64,000 nucleotides of DNA from the NCBI RefSeq assembly GCF_000723885.1, contig NZ_CCDG010000019.1, forward strand, positions 1 through 64,000. The letters run 5' to 3'. The position numbers and the translations under genes were made by a program. Below the pieces are notes generated by a model that worked only from the letters and a program-made list of their open reading frames with translations, did not search any database and was not told where the DNA came from. Every line of letters starts with the position of its first letter. Within the stretch, counting starts at the first letter, position 1. This document shows positions 17,956-26,713 of the stretch, one piece after another. The DNA comes from Paenibacillus camerounensis (lineage in GTDB: Bacteria > Bacillota > Bacilli > Paenibacillales > Paenibacillaceae).

Positions 17956-18342
17956 ATGATTCTCAAATCTCCCGGAGGCTCTATTTTTCCGTATTATTAT
18001 AAGGGCGGAGAGATACACTGTTTGAAGTACGGCAGCTTTCATACCGACAGCAAAGCTTTGTTTGATTTAATGAAAGCGGAGGAGGCTTTTATTTTAGGGC
18101 AGCCTAAACGCCTTGCTGTATGGGTAGATTTATATGAAACACGGCTTACGAAGGAAGTGATGCGTGAACTTTCAGGGAACCTGATCAGGCTTCAGCCGCA
18201 TATCCGAAAGCTGGCGATTGTCGGGAATTATTTCAGCAGACATCGGCTGCACAGGTATTTGCGTAAGCATGCCGGCCAAGCTGCGGCAGCAATTCAATAT
18301 TATGACGATCCAGAGGATGCTAAGACTTGGCTGGTGATGTAG
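17956..18342 (+). CDS. Uncharacterised 128-residue protein, SpoIIAA/STAS-like
   Basis: A soluble 128-residue protein with no signal peptide or membrane segment. The middle and end (AVWVDLYETRLTKEVMREL, KLAIVGNYFSRHRLHRYLRK, YYDDPEDAKTWLV) resemble the STAS/SpoIIAA-like fold, in which a final DDPEEAxxWL helix is common. The assignment is tentative. The ATG at 17956 was chosen because ATGGAGGAAT lies 8 nt upstream; the ATG at 17941 is part of that ribosome-binding site. It stands alone between the tRNA-Leu terminator and a membrane-protein gene. Confidence 0.6.
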   Translation: MILKSPGGSIFPYYYKGGEIHCLKYGSFHTDSKALFDLMKAEEAFILGQPKRLAVWVDLYETRLTKEVMRELSGNLIRLQPHIRKLAIVGNYFSRHRLHRYLRKHAGQAAAAIQYYDDPEDAKTWLVM

Positions 18343-18466
18343 CTTGTCTAAGATAAATGCCAGATTATTTTATGGAAACGAAAAGATATATTAATCTGAA
18401 ATTAATTGTGTAAAATATTATTGTTAGTGATATAATGTGATTACATTTAATCTTGGAGGGAATTAC

Positions 18467-18829
18467 ATGACTGTTAGTGTAGTATTGGTTGCGGTAATTG
18501 CGTTGTTACATATTTACATCCTTTATCTGGAGATGTTCCTGTGGGCGACACCGAAGGGGCAGAAGGCATTTGGGACTACGGCACAGGCGGCACAGGATTC
18601 AAAGGGGCTTGCTTTTAACCAGGGGTTGTATAACGGGTTTCTGGCAGCGGGGCTGATCTGGGGGATCGTGTATCCGGATGTAGCTGTCGGCCAGCATATT
18701 CAGCTGTTTTTTCTCGGCTGCGTAATGATTGCCGGAATTGTGGGCAGTCTGACTGCCAAAAAGACAATTTTGTATATTCAAGCCGTACCTGCATTAATCG
18801 CCATTGTTGCCGTTCTTATGAAGTGGTAA
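18467..18829 (+). CDS. DUF1304-family small membrane protein
   Basis: A 120-residue protein with four predicted membrane segments (about residues 3-22, 50-68, 75-95, 100-118). Family features are ALLHIYILYLEMFLW near the N-terminus and FNQGLYNGFLAAGL after the charged loop. The function of the family is unknown. TTGGAGGG precedes the ATG by 6-7 nt, and TATAAT at 18431-18436 is a likely -10 element. It converges on the glutathione peroxidase gene across a bidirectional terminator. Confidence 0.75.
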   Translation: MTVSVVLVAVIALLHIYILYLEMFLWATPKGQKAFGTTAQAAQDSKGLAFNQGLYNGFLAAGLIWGIVYPDVAVGQHIQLFFLGCVMIAGIVGSLTAKKTILYIQAVPALIAIVAVLMKW

Positions 18830-18841
18830 TTTTGTGTGATA

Positions 18842-18888
18842 AAAAAACTCCCCGTACATGGCCGGCAGGCTGTTACAGGGAGTTTTTT
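18842..18888. terminator. Bidirectional terminator between convergent genes
   Basis: The stem AAAAAACTCCC-TGTA / TACA-GGGAGTTTTTT has A and T tracts on either side, serving both the DUF1304 gene and the glutathione peroxidase gene. Confidence 0.85.
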
Positions 18889-18910
18889 GTATGGTCAACG
18901 GTAAAATGAA

Positions 18911-19390
18911 TTAGTCCAGCAGCTTAGCGATATCGGCTTCAATCTGATCCGGAGTGGTCGAAGGGGCAAACCGCTTCAGCACACGGCCTTCCTGATCCAC
19001 CAGAAACTTGGTGAAGTTCCACTTCACACTTTTGGAGCCCAGTACGCCTGGTGCTTCCTTGGACAGATATTTGAACAGCGGATGTGCACTGTCGCCTTTT
19101 ACATCAACTTTTTCGTACATCGGAAAGGTTACTCCATAATTAATCTCGCAGAATTCGGCGATATCCTCGCTTTGGCCCGGCTCTTGGCTGGCAAACTGGT
19201 TACTCGGAAAACCTAGCACTTCAAAACCGCGGTCCTTGAATTTATCGTAGACCTCCTGGAGACCCTTATACTGGGGGGTGAAGCCGCATTTACTGGCTGT
19301 GTTCACAACGAGCAGCACTTTACCTTTGTACTTGGACATCGACTCTTCCTGGCCGCGCAGGGTATTAGCTTCATAATCATAAATACTCAT
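18911..19390 (-). CDS. Glutathione peroxidase-family thiol peroxidase
   Basis: A 159-residue cytosolic peroxidase of the GPx/BsaA family that reduces hydrogen peroxide or organic peroxides, probably with thioredoxin or bacillithiol rather than glutathione (family knowledge). Catalytic Cys is in NTASKCGFTPQ (about residue 35), Gln in FPSNQF and Trp-Asn in KWNFTKF. Cys replaces selenocysteine. GGGAGG lies 8 nt before the ATG. It is divergent from the Ohr gene, giving two peroxide-defence genes side by side. Confidence 0.92.
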   Translation of the reverse strand: MSIYDYEANTLRGQEESMSKYKGKVLLVVNTASKCGFTPQYKGLQEVYDKFKDRGFEVLGFPSNQFASQEPGQSEDIAEFCEINYGVTFPMYEKVDVKGDSAHPLFKYLSKEAPGVLGSKSVKWNFTKFLVDQEGRVLKRFAPSTTPDQIEADIAKLLD

Positions 19391-19560
19391 GAATTTGGCC
19401 TCCCGAACATAAATTTATCACAATTTAATTTTACACTATTTATTATGGAATGCAAACATCCGGATTGTGACAAGAGCGGTATTATCGTTTCAAAATTAAC
19501 CTGAGGTTTAAAGTTAAGGTGTGTACGACCAAAACTCACTATAAAAGGAGACGATCAACG

Positions 19561-19995
19561 ATGAGCACATTAAATTCGAAGGCTTTGTATACAGCGACAG
19601 CAACTGTCCGGGGGGGACGTGAAGGTTCTGTAGAATCTTCGGACGGTGTGTTGAAGCATGATCTGAAGATGCCTAAGGAGCTTGGCGGACCCGGCGGGAA
19701 CGGCACAAATCCTGAGCAACTGTTCGCAGCGGGCTACGGGGCCTGTTATGAGAGTGCGCTTGCCAATATTGCCCGTAAAGAAGGCGTGAAGCTTCAGGAT
19801 GTTACGGTTACTTCTAATGTAATGATCGGCAAGGATGAGAGTGACGGCGGCTTTAAGCTGGGTGTGAAGCTGGACATCAGCATACCGGGCGTTGAGCGTT
19901 CCAAGGCTGAGGAACTGGCCCGAAAAGCGCATGATTTCTGCCCGTACTCCAAAGCGACCCGCGGAAATATTGAAGTTGAGCTAAATGTGATATAA
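19561..19995 (+). CDS. ohr: Organic hydroperoxide resistance protein (Ohr/OsmC family)
   Basis: A 144-residue thiol peroxidase of the Ohr branch. The two redox cysteines are in GYGACYESAL (about residue 60) and HDFCPYSKATRGN (about 125). The N-terminal LYTATATVRGGREG and GTNPEQLFAAGYGAC are Ohr-type. The ATG follows AAGGAG by about 10 nt. The divergent spacer contains CACAATTTAATTTTAC, loosely like an OhrR operator, but no ohrR gene is present here. Confidence 0.9.
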   Translation: MSTLNSKALYTATATVRGGREGSVESSDGVLKHDLKMPKELGGPGGNGTNPEQLFAAGYGACYESALANIARKEGVKLQDVTVTSNVMIGKDESDGGFKLGVKLDISIPGVERSKAEELARKAHDFCPYSKATRGNIEVELNVI

Positions 19996-20089
19996 GGACA
20001 GTATAAAGCTCTATTTTAGGGAATAATGGCTAAATATAGTCGGAAACCGGATAAACGGGATAATTGGCAGGCGGCAGCGCGTACTTCGG

Positions 20090-20118
20090 TTGACATCAAC
20101 CCCAAAAATCTTTATTAT
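20090..20118 (+). promoter_or_regulatory. Sigma-A type promoter for the small Cys-rich protein gene
   Basis: A consensus TTGACA (20090-20095), a 17-bp spacer and TATTAT (20113-20118) lie about 65 bp before the start codon. Confidence 0.65.
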
Positions 20119-20183
20119 GTCTAAGTATCTGTTAAAGCTACGTGTGCTATTAGAACCAAAAATTTAGATAATGGGTGATGAAG

Positions 20184-20462
20184 ATGTCTTACAGACCGAA
20201 AATTACGAATGTGACGAAAGCCAGCAGCAATGATAAAGAGGGCTTGTACGAATTTATTATTAAGACTGCTGACGGAACACAATGCCGCGCGTTCTACAGC
20301 CGGAATCCGGAATGGAAAATGACGAACATCAGCCGCCTGCTCAAAACCCCATGCCCGGTGTGCCGCAAGGACTTCATCTGTAAATGCATGGAAGCCTACA
20401 CTGCTGAATTCGAAGATCAGATGATCGGTGACCAGTGGATCGAAAAGGCAATTGCTGAATAA
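20184..20462 (+). CDS. Small uncharacterised protein with CxxC/CxC motif
   Basis: About 92 residues, soluble. The N-terminal half is beta-rich (LYEFIIKTADGTQCRAFYS). The middle holds CPVCRKDFICKCMEAY, a possible zinc or redox site. The C-terminus is acidic (FEDQMIGDQWIEKAI). I do not recognise a family. The start could be the ATG at 20178 or 20184; GGGTGA lies 5 nt before the second. It has its own promoter at 20090. Confidence 0.6.
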   Translation: MSYRPKITNVTKASSNDKEGLYEFIIKTADGTQCRAFYSRNPEWKMTNISRLLKTPCPVCRKDFICKCMEAYTAEFEDQMIGDQWIEKAIAE

Positions 20463-20561
20463 GGGTAACGGACGGACAATGAATGCGCGGGAGCTATCCC
20501 GCGTTTTTGTTTTATATATGGATAGCAGGAAATAGAAAGGTGCCTGGAGGGGGTGCAGCGT

Positions 20562-20981
20562 TTGGAAAAGGATAAAAGTCCGGAAGCAGGGCAGAGCGTT
20601 GTGCTGATCGACGGGGTCTGCCATCTGTGCCAGGGGCTGGTCAGGTTCATTATTCCGCGAGATCCTAAGGGCCGTATTAAGTTTGCTCCGCTTCAGGGTG
20701 AACAAGGGCGGGCACATCTGCTGGCTGCAGGGCTTGAGGCTGGCCGGCTGGATACGGTAATCCTTCTTGAGAACGGCAGAGTGTACACGGAATCTTCTGC
20801 TGTGCTGCGAATTGCCCGTAAACTGCGGTATCCGTATCCTTGCGTTTATGCCTTCATTATTGTACCCCGCCCGCTGCGTGATAGACTATACCGGTTTGTA
20901 GCCAGGAACCGTTACCGGTGGTTTGGACGGGATGAGACATGCCTGATTCCATCGCCGGAGATTAGGAGCAGGTTCCTGTGA
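20562..20981 (+). CDS. DCC-family (DUF393) thiol-disulfide oxidoreductase-like protein
   Basis: About 139 residues. The motif VVLIDGVCHLCQGLVRFI is the DCC-family signature, with CxxC at about residues 23-26 in a thioredoxin-like fold. Conserved downstream motifs are FAPLQGEQGRAHL, YTESSAVLRIARKL and a C-terminal RDRLYRFVARNRYRWFG. The substrate is unknown. The start is probably a TTG at 20562, 8-11 nt after GGAGGGGG; a GTG at 20553 overlaps that site. Confidence 0.8.
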   Translation: MEKDKSPEAGQSVVLIDGVCHLCQGLVRFIIPRDPKGRIKFAPLQGEQGRAHLLAAGLEAGRLDTVILLENGRVYTESSAVLRIARKLRYPYPCVYAFIIVPRPLRDRLYRFVARNRYRWFGRDETCLIPSPEIRSRFL

Positions 20982-20992
20982 GCGGGAATTTC

Positions 20993-21027
20993 AAAAAAGC
21001 AGCGGAGGAGCTCCCGCTGCTTTTTTG
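20993..21027. terminator. Bidirectional terminator between convergent genes
   Basis: A 13-bp stem AAAAAAGCAGCGG / CCGCTGCTTTTTT sits between the DCC-family gene and the stalk-domain gene. Confidence 0.85.
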
Positions 21028-21078
21028 TGTGCCAATGTAAAAATTCATATGTTCTATGCCCTGATGTGATTCAATGTG

Positions 21079-22263
21079 CTATTTAAGCGGTTCAGTTGAA
21101 AGCAGGAAGCTCTGCACAAGCTTCCATTTGCCGTCTGCAGATTTGGTGAGTGTAGTAATGGTAGTATTGCGGTTATCCTGGAACTGCGGACCTTTAAGCT
21201 TCTTAATGGTTTGCACTGAATACAACACAGCAGTATCACCTTGGTAGTCGATGACTTTCGAGGATTCAATGGTGCCCTCAAGGTCATAAGCCTGGAACAG
21301 CTGGGCCGCTACAAGCTTATTCTGCTCATAACCCGCAGAGTTCTCGTCTATGGTGGACATTAAGCCATCCAGGTCTTCTTTATTGGTGTAATCGACATTG
21401 GCGGCAAATACAGCCTTGATCGCATCTTCATCTGCCTTTGGAACCGTTACGGCTGCTGTCAGAGCGCTTTCCGGGAGGCTGTACTGCACGGCCTGAAGCT
21501 GGAGATTGCTGATTTTCCAGTCAGCGTCCTTAGTGCTGCGTGTCAGGGAGTAAATATATTCAGTCTGGCTGTTCGGCATAAACGGCCCGCTGATTTTTTC
21601 GGTGGATTCGATGGTATGTACAGTTGCTTCATTGGCTTTAAGCTCGATGATATTGAGCTGGTCAACCGAATTTTTGAGGTTATAGGTTTCGAACTGCTGC
21701 TTGATCTGCGGACCGATCTGGGCAATCGGCGATTTGGAGTCAATCAGGCTCATGAAGCCTTCATAGTTCTCTTCGTTTGAGTATTTTACATAATTACTGA
21801 AGAAATCGGCTACTGAGACTGTATCATCGGTGCCCTGCAGACTGGTAATTTCGACAGTTCTCGTAGTTGCATTCCAGACCACGTTATTGCCGGTAGCTTC
21901 ACTTACAAAACGGACTGGCACATAAGTAACATTCTTTATCATTTTTGGAGCGGTCTGGAGCGGCTTCACAATGCCGTTAATGCTGGCGTTTTTGCTGCCG
22001 AGCTGCAGCTTGATAACCAGGCCCTCTTTTGTTGCGGTAATGGTGCTGGTCTTGGCATCAAATACAACACTAAGTCCCAGCTTCTCAAAAATAGGGCGCA
22101 TCGGTACAAGGATGGCATGGCCGTCATTGAGCGGGGCGTTTGTGGTCAGCTGCAGCTGTTCCTGGTCGATCTGGACTGTAATCGGTTTCTCTGCGGCGGA
22201 AGCCGAAAGGCTGATTGCGCCGGATAAGGTAAGTGCGGCAATAAAACCGGGTAGTAATTTCAT
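21079..22263 (-). CDS. Secreted stalk-domain protein with duplicated NTF2-like repeat
   Basis: A 394-residue exported protein. The signal peptide ends near SASAAEK. Residues about 30-140 match the copper amine oxidase N-terminal-like stalk domain (LVPMRPIFEKLGLSVVFDAKTSTITA, YVPVRFVSEATGNNVVWNA) common in Paenibacillus surface proteins. The rest is two copies of a ~115-residue unit (VADFFSNYVKYSNEENYEGFMSLID, and AIKAVFAANVDYTNKEDLDGLMSTID) that end in K(T/W)-type strands, like NTF2/DUF4440 folds. The ATG at 22263 was chosen because AAGGAG lies 11 nt upstream and a signal peptide follows. The function is unknown. Confidence 0.75.
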   Translation of the reverse strand: MKLLPGFIAALTLSGAISLSASAAEKPITVQIDQEQLQLTTNAPLNDGHAILVPMRPIFEKLGLSVVFDAKTSTITATKEGLVIKLQLGSKNASINGIVKPLQTAPKMIKNVTYVPVRFVSEATGNNVVWNATTRTVEITSLQGTDDTVSVADFFSNYVKYSNEENYEGFMSLIDSKSPIAQIGPQIKQQFETYNLKNSVDQLNIIELKANEATVHTIESTEKISGPFMPNSQTEYIYSLTRSTKDADWKISNLQLQAVQYSLPESALTAAVTVPKADEDAIKAVFAANVDYTNKEDLDGLMSTIDENSAGYEQNKLVAAQLFQAYDLEGTIESSKVIDYQGDTAVLYSVQTIKKLKGPQFQDNRNTTITTLTKSADGKWKLVQSFLLSTEPLK

Positions 22264-22419
22264 CTGTGTGAGGTCTCCTTTTAAATGAAAGTGTTGGTAT
22301 GGGAAAAGTTTACCAAATAAAAGTATAACACCTAATGTAATTTGGGGATATATCCTATTGCGGACATGCTGTTCCAGTAGAGGTATAGCGAGGTAAATAC
22401 TGTTTTTTGAAAAAAAGGA

Positions 22420-22448
22420 TTGCCGCTCTACTGCATATATGCTACTAT
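22420..22448 (+). promoter_or_regulatory. Candidate promoter of Tad-like locus 1
   Basis: TTGCCG (22420-22425), a 17-bp spacer and TACTAT (22443-22448). A start near 22455 would place the following hairpin inside the leader. Confidence 0.45.
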
Positions 22449-22476
22449 AGCTGTAAATTATAGGATTACGAGCGGA

Positions 22477-22526
22477 AGCACCGTTCAATGACCGTATTAC
22501 TGCGGTTATTGACGGTGCTTTTTTTG
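22477..22526 (+). terminator. Terminator-like hairpin in the leader of Tad-like locus 1
   Basis: The stem AGCACCGTTCAATGACCG (22477-22494) pairs with the 17-mer at 22503-22519, with an 8-nt loop and T7. It lies 27 bp before the first tad gene and after the candidate promoter, so it could act as an attenuator. Confidence 0.7.
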
Positions 22527-22552
22527 CTTTGTCTGAAAGGAGAGTGGTTATT

Positions 22553-23722
22553 ATGGCAGCGAGGATTGTGCTGGCCGTTCGCGAGAGTCAATATATTGAG
22601 CCTTTGCTGCATTATGTGCATCACAGTGATTACGGGGAGCTGCTGCGGATTTCCGCGTTCAGCAGGCCGGATACCTTCATGGAGTTTATGGCCAGCGGCG
22701 AACCGGCGGATGCGGTAGTGGGCGATCCTTCTTTTATTGAATCCTGGCTGGTAGAAGGAAGGAGCAAAGTACCTTGGGCTGTTCTCAGCGAGGACGGGAG
22801 AATAGCCGGTAACGGTACAAATCTGGCCGGCGGGACGGTCATTCAGAAATATCAGGCTTTGCCCTCACTGCTGGAAGCTGTACTCCAGTTATGCGAAGTA
22901 AGGCGGCCCAGAGCAGAATCTGCCCTCAGAGAGGAAACACTGCTGCTCGGAATCGTCTCGGCCAGCGGCAGTAGCGGCAAAACAACGCTGTCGCTTAATA
23001 TGTCCAAACAGCTGGCGGCAAGGGGATTGTCAGTATTTTATTTGAACCTGGAGAGTGTTGACAGCAGCGGGCTGCTGGTGCAAATGCCCTCACACAAGGC
23101 GCAAGGCCTGGAACGGCTGCTGTATGAGCTGAAGGTAAGGCAAGCGGATGGAACTGAGGATGCGGCGGTAAAGCTTGAGCTTGGCAAATATGTATGCAGA
23201 CATGAAGCTCTTCGCTGTGACGGGTTCAGGCCTGTAGAGAATTTTAAGGAAATGCTGCAAATGACACAGCCGGATACGCTGGATTTATTGAATCTGCTTA
23301 GTGCGGCGGGCAACTATGACGTAGTGCTGGTTGATACCGGCAGTCTGGAGGAAGAACGCAGCCAGGCTGTACTGAAGCGCTGCGGGATACTGCTCTGGAT
23401 GCTCAGAAATGATGAGCAAAGCTTGTATAAGACAGAGAAATGGCTGCAGCACGGCAGCAACGCCCATTCAGGATGGCCGCAGGATCTTCAGGATAAAAGC
23501 CGGTTCATTCTGAACTTTGCCGGAGCATCCGGCAAAAATAACCCTGCTCCCGGGGGCATAACACCGGATAACCAGCTTCCCTATATCCCGTCCTGGGCTT
23601 TGCAGCATCATGTGGAGCTGTGCCTGGAATCTCCGCCCTTTATAGCAGGGGTAGAGCAGATATGCCGTGATATTGTCGAGCCGCTGCTGCCGGGAGTGTT
23701 CACGGGTAGCCGGTATGAATGA
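22553..23722 (+). CDS. CpaE-like ATPase/receiver-like protein, Tad locus 1
   Basis: 389 residues. The N-terminal ~120 residues resemble a degenerate receiver domain. The C-terminal part is a MinD/ParA-type P-loop domain. The nucleotide loop reads SASGSSGKTT (about residues 136-145): GKT is kept but the signature lysine of the deviant Walker A (KGG) is absent. A Walker-B-like VVLVDTGSLEEE follows. CpaE proteins position Tad pilus machinery (family knowledge). It is the first gene of locus 1, with GAAAGGAG about 10 nt upstream, and overlaps the CpaF gene by 8 nt. Confidence 0.75.
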   Translation: MAARIVLAVRESQYIEPLLHYVHHSDYGELLRISAFSRPDTFMEFMASGEPADAVVGDPSFIESWLVEGRSKVPWAVLSEDGRIAGNGTNLAGGTVIQKYQALPSLLEAVLQLCEVRRPRAESALREETLLLGIVSASGSSGKTTLSLNMSKQLAARGLSVFYLNLESVDSSGLLVQMPSHKAQGLERLLYELKVRQADGTEDAAVKLELGKYVCRHEALRCDGFRPVENFKEMLQMTQPDTLDLLNLLSAAGNYDVVLVDTGSLEEERSQAVLKRCGILLWMLRNDEQSLYKTEKWLQHGSNAHSGWPQDLQDKSRFILNFAGASGKNNPAPGGITPDNQLPYIPSWALQHHVELCLESPPFIAGVEQICRDIVEPLLPGVFTGSRYE

Positions 23723-24983
23723 GGAATTATTCAGAAGGCTGAAGCGTGAGATCCGTGCGGGGCTTGATGTTACTTCTGCTGTCGGGAACCGTGAGCTTAG
23801 CCGCTATATCGAACAGACTATTCTAGAGATGCAGAGCTTACGTTATTTGACTGCCCAGGAGAAGCATGAGCTGGTAAAAAAACTGTTCGATTCCTTCCGG
23901 GGGCTGGATATCCTGCAGCCGCTCGTTGATAATCCGGCTATTACCGAGATTATGATCAACAGCCATGAGGAGATATTTGTAGAGGAGGAGGGACAGATCC
24001 GGCGGCTGCCGCTGGCTTTTGAATCGAGGAGCCGGCTGGAGGATATTATCCAGTCAGTGGTCTCCGGTGTGGACCGCGTGGTCAATGATTCTACTCCGAT
24101 TGTAGATGCACGGCTGCGTGACGGTTCCCGGGTCAACGTGGTGCTGCCCCCGGTTGCCTTGAAGGGGCCGGCGATGACGATCCGCAAATTCCCCGAAACA
24201 CCGATGACCATGAATGATCTGGTGCGCCGGGGGGCGCTAGGCAAAGAGGCGGCAGAGCTGCTGCAGACCTTGGTAGCTGCCGGCTACAATATTTTTATAA
24301 GCGGCGGAACGGGCTCCGGGAAGACTACATTTCTAAACGCCTTGTCCCAGTTCATCCCGCCACAGGAGCGGGTCATTACCATTGAAGATTCAGCGGAGCT
24401 GCAGATTGTTACTGTACCTAATCTGGTTTCTCTCGAGACGAGAAATGCCAACACGGAGGGGCGCGGAGAGATCAGCATCCGCGATCTGATCCGCTCCTCC
24501 CTGCGGATGAGGCCTAACCGCATTGTAGTGGGTGAGGTCCGGGGAGCTGAATGTCTCGATATGCTGCAGGCGATGAACACAGGCCATGCCGGAAGCTTAT
24601 CTACAGGACACTCCAACAGTGCGCGGGATATGGTCAGCCGGCTGGAGACGATGGTGCTTAGTGCAGCGGACCTTCCTGTTGCCGTAGTCCGGCAGCAGAT
24701 CAGCTCTGCTATCGATGTATTCGTGCATCTCTCCAGGCTGAGGGACCGCTCACGCAGGGTAGTAGAAATCTGCGAGGTTGCCGGATTAAGGGAAGGGGAG
24801 GTGGTGCTTAACCCGTTGTACCAATTCCGTGAAGCGGGGGAACGTGATGGAGTGGTTGAAGGCAAGCTGGCTGCATGCGGCAATCCGCTGATGCATACCG
24901 GCAAGCTGGGGATGGCCGGTATACACCATTATCCGCTGAAGGAATTTGCATCGGCTATGGAGGTGAAGGAGCCGGTATGCTGA
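23715..24983 (+). CDS. CpaF/TadA pilus assembly ATPase, Tad locus 1
   Basis: A 422-residue secretion ATPase that drives pilus assembly. It is canonical: N-terminal helical domain, VDNPAITEIMIN, Walker A GGTGSGKTT (197-205), Asp box TIEDSAELQ, Walker B RPNRIVVGEVRGAE, and the His box GHAGSLSTGHSNSA. The ATG at 23715 overlaps the end of the CpaE-like gene, so translation is probably coupled. It overlaps the TadB gene by 7 nt. Confidence 0.93.
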   Translation: MNEELFRRLKREIRAGLDVTSAVGNRELSRYIEQTILEMQSLRYLTAQEKHELVKKLFDSFRGLDILQPLVDNPAITEIMINSHEEIFVEEEGQIRRLPLAFESRSRLEDIIQSVVSGVDRVVNDSTPIVDARLRDGSRVNVVLPPVALKGPAMTIRKFPETPMTMNDLVRRGALGKEAAELLQTLVAAGYNIFISGGTGSGKTTFLNALSQFIPPQERVITIEDSAELQIVTVPNLVSLETRNANTEGRGEISIRDLIRSSLRMRPNRIVVGEVRGAECLDMLQAMNTGHAGSLSTGHSNSARDMVSRLETMVLSAADLPVAVVRQQISSAIDVFVHLSRLRDRSRRVVEICEVAGLREGEVVLNPLYQFREAGERDGVVEGKLAACGNPLMHTGKLGMAGIHHYPLKEFASAMEVKEPVC

Positions 24984-25807
24984 AGCAGATGCACAGACGG
25001 CAGACGCAGCAAAGGCCCGGGCAGCGGGATCTATCAGACAAGAAGAAGCCGGACAGCGGGACGCAGCTGCCGGATTATACAGTGTATGCCTTATCTCCGC
25101 GCCTGAAAATATCAGCGGTGCTGGCCGGCGGGCTGCTGATGTTCGGCATCGGTTATCTGTTCTATCATCAGCTGCTGATTTCGTTGCTGCTGGTGCCGGG
25201 GGCAGCTTATGCACCGGGGCTGTTGCGCAATTATTTGCGGGACCGAAGGCGCGCTGCACTTAATCTGCAGTTTAAGCAGACTTTGTTTTCTCTTTCCTCC
25301 TCACTGTCAGCCGGGCGTTCAGTGGAGAATGCGTTCCGCGAAGCTGTGGCTGATCTGCAGATGCTTGATCCGGAAGGGAACAGTGACATGCTCTCGGAGC
25401 TGACCATTATCTGCACGCGGATGGAGTACAATCAGCCGATCGAAGAGGCGCTGCATGATTTCAGCCGCCGGTCCGGAATGGAGGATGTGGAGCGGTTTGC
25501 CGATGTGTTCACCGTCTGCAAACGAACCGGCGGAGATCTGGTTGAGGTGGTACGCCGGACCTCCTCTATTATCGGGGAGAAGCTGGATATCCAGCAGGAT
25601 ATTGCCGTAAGCATTGCCCAGAAGAAGTTCGAAGCCAAAGCCCTGCTGGCCGCCCCGCTGCTGATGGTACTCTTCATGAGCCTGACGGCAAGCGACTATA
25701 TGCAGCCGATGTATACAGGGGCAGGCATGGCGATCTCAACTCTTTCGCTGGCCGGACTATACCTGTGCTACCGCTGGACATCCAAGATCATGGATATTCC
25801 GCTCTAG
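24977..25807 (+). CDS. TadB-like inner membrane platform protein, Tad locus 1
   Basis: A 276-residue type II secretion F-domain protein that with TadC forms the membrane platform for pilus assembly. Hydrophobic segments occur at about 55-90 and two near the C-terminus. The F domain contains FKQTLFSLSSSLSAGRSVENAF and VFTVCKRTGGDLVEVVRRTS. The ATG at 24977 follows AAGGAG by 4-5 nt and overlaps the CpaF stop. Confidence 0.88.
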   Translation: MLKQMHRRQTQQRPGQRDLSDKKKPDSGTQLPDYTVYALSPRLKISAVLAGGLLMFGIGYLFYHQLLISLLLVPGAAYAPGLLRNYLRDRRRAALNLQFKQTLFSLSSSLSAGRSVENAFREAVADLQMLDPEGNSDMLSELTIICTRMEYNQPIEEALHDFSRRSGMEDVERFADVFTVCKRTGGDLVEVVRRTSSIIGEKLDIQQDIAVSIAQKKFEAKALLAAPLLMVLFMSLTASDYMQPMYTGAGMAISTLSLAGLYLCYRWTSKIMDIPL

Positions 25808-25827
25808 GGCTGTGAGGAGGTGGGGAA

Positions 25828-26700
25828 ATGCAATGGATAAGCGGTGCCGCAGTAATTGTACTGATTCTCGGCTGGCTGCTGCTGCGCCTGAGATGCGGCA
25901 GCCGTTATGACGTACTGCGAGGCCTGACGATGGAGGGATTGAAGCTGCGCGCCGCCGGAGTGCCCTTCCTGCTGCTGGTTGAGAAATGGAAGATTGCCAG
26001 CTATCTGCCCACGGTGGTGCTGAGAATACAACGCTCGCTGCAGCGCAGCTATGGCTTGCGCTACAGTTCGGAGCGGACGCTGCTCTTTATGGGGGAGATG
26101 CTCTGCTTCAGCTGGCTGTTCCTGCTGGGCGGAAGCTTGCTGACCCTGCTCAGCGGCGAGGAGACCGGAATTATTCTTGGGGTGCTCCTGGCCCTGATTC
26201 TCCCGGTTGCTCTCGTCAGTGACCTGCACAAAAAGGTAAGGCTGCGGGAGCAGAATATTGTGCTTGAGCTGCCGGAGCTGCTCAACAGCATCGTATTGCT
26301 GGTTGGCGCCGGCGAGACCGTGCAGCGGGCCATTATCCGCTGTGTGGAGAGCCGCAGGGGTGACTACAGCCATCCGCTCTACAAGGAGCTTTTTACAATG
26401 ATTACCGAATGGGAGAGCGGCTATTCCTTCCAGCAGGCATTTGAACAGTTCAGCAAACGCTGTGCCGTGCAGGAGGCGTCGCTGTTTACAACTACAGTAC
26501 TGCTGAATTACCGCAGGGGCGGTGCGGATTTTGTACTTTCGCTGCGTGATCTCTCACGGATGTTATGGGAGAAGAGAAAAGCGCTTAGCCGTACGCGCGG
26601 GGAACAGGCTTCCTCGAAGCTGGTATTTCCGATGGTGCTTATCTTTTTAATTGTTATTGTGCTGGTGGGAACACCGGCAATCATGATGCTCAAAATGTAG
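25828..26700 (+). CDS. TadC-like inner membrane platform protein, Tad locus 1
   Basis: A 290-residue F-domain protein, partner of TadB. One N-terminal membrane segment, a pair at about 90-132, and one at the end (VFPMVLIFLIVIVLVGTPAIMML). The cytoplasmic part reads ELPELLNSIVLLVGAGETVQRAI and LSRMLWEKRKALSRTRGEQASSK, typical of TadC. A GAGGAGGTGG ribosome-binding site precedes the ATG. Confidence 0.88.
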   Translation: MQWISGAAVIVLILGWLLLRLRCGSRYDVLRGLTMEGLKLRAAGVPFLLLVEKWKIASYLPTVVLRIQRSLQRSYGLRYSSERTLLFMGEMLCFSWLFLLGGSLLTLLSGEETGIILGVLLALILPVALVSDLHKKVRLREQNIVLELPELLNSIVLLVGAGETVQRAIIRCVESRRGDYSHPLYKELFTMITEWESGYSFQQAFEQFSKRCAVQEASLFTTTVLLNYRRGGADFVLSLRDLSRMLWEKRKALSRTRGEQASSKLVFPMVLIFLIVIVLVGTPAIMMLKM

Positions 26701-26713
26701 GAGGATGAGGAAA

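Noticed and set aside
22449..22552. A cyclic-di-GMP or other known riboswitch in the Tad locus 1 leader
   Set aside because: The leader before the hairpin is only about 20-25 nt, too short for a known aptamer.
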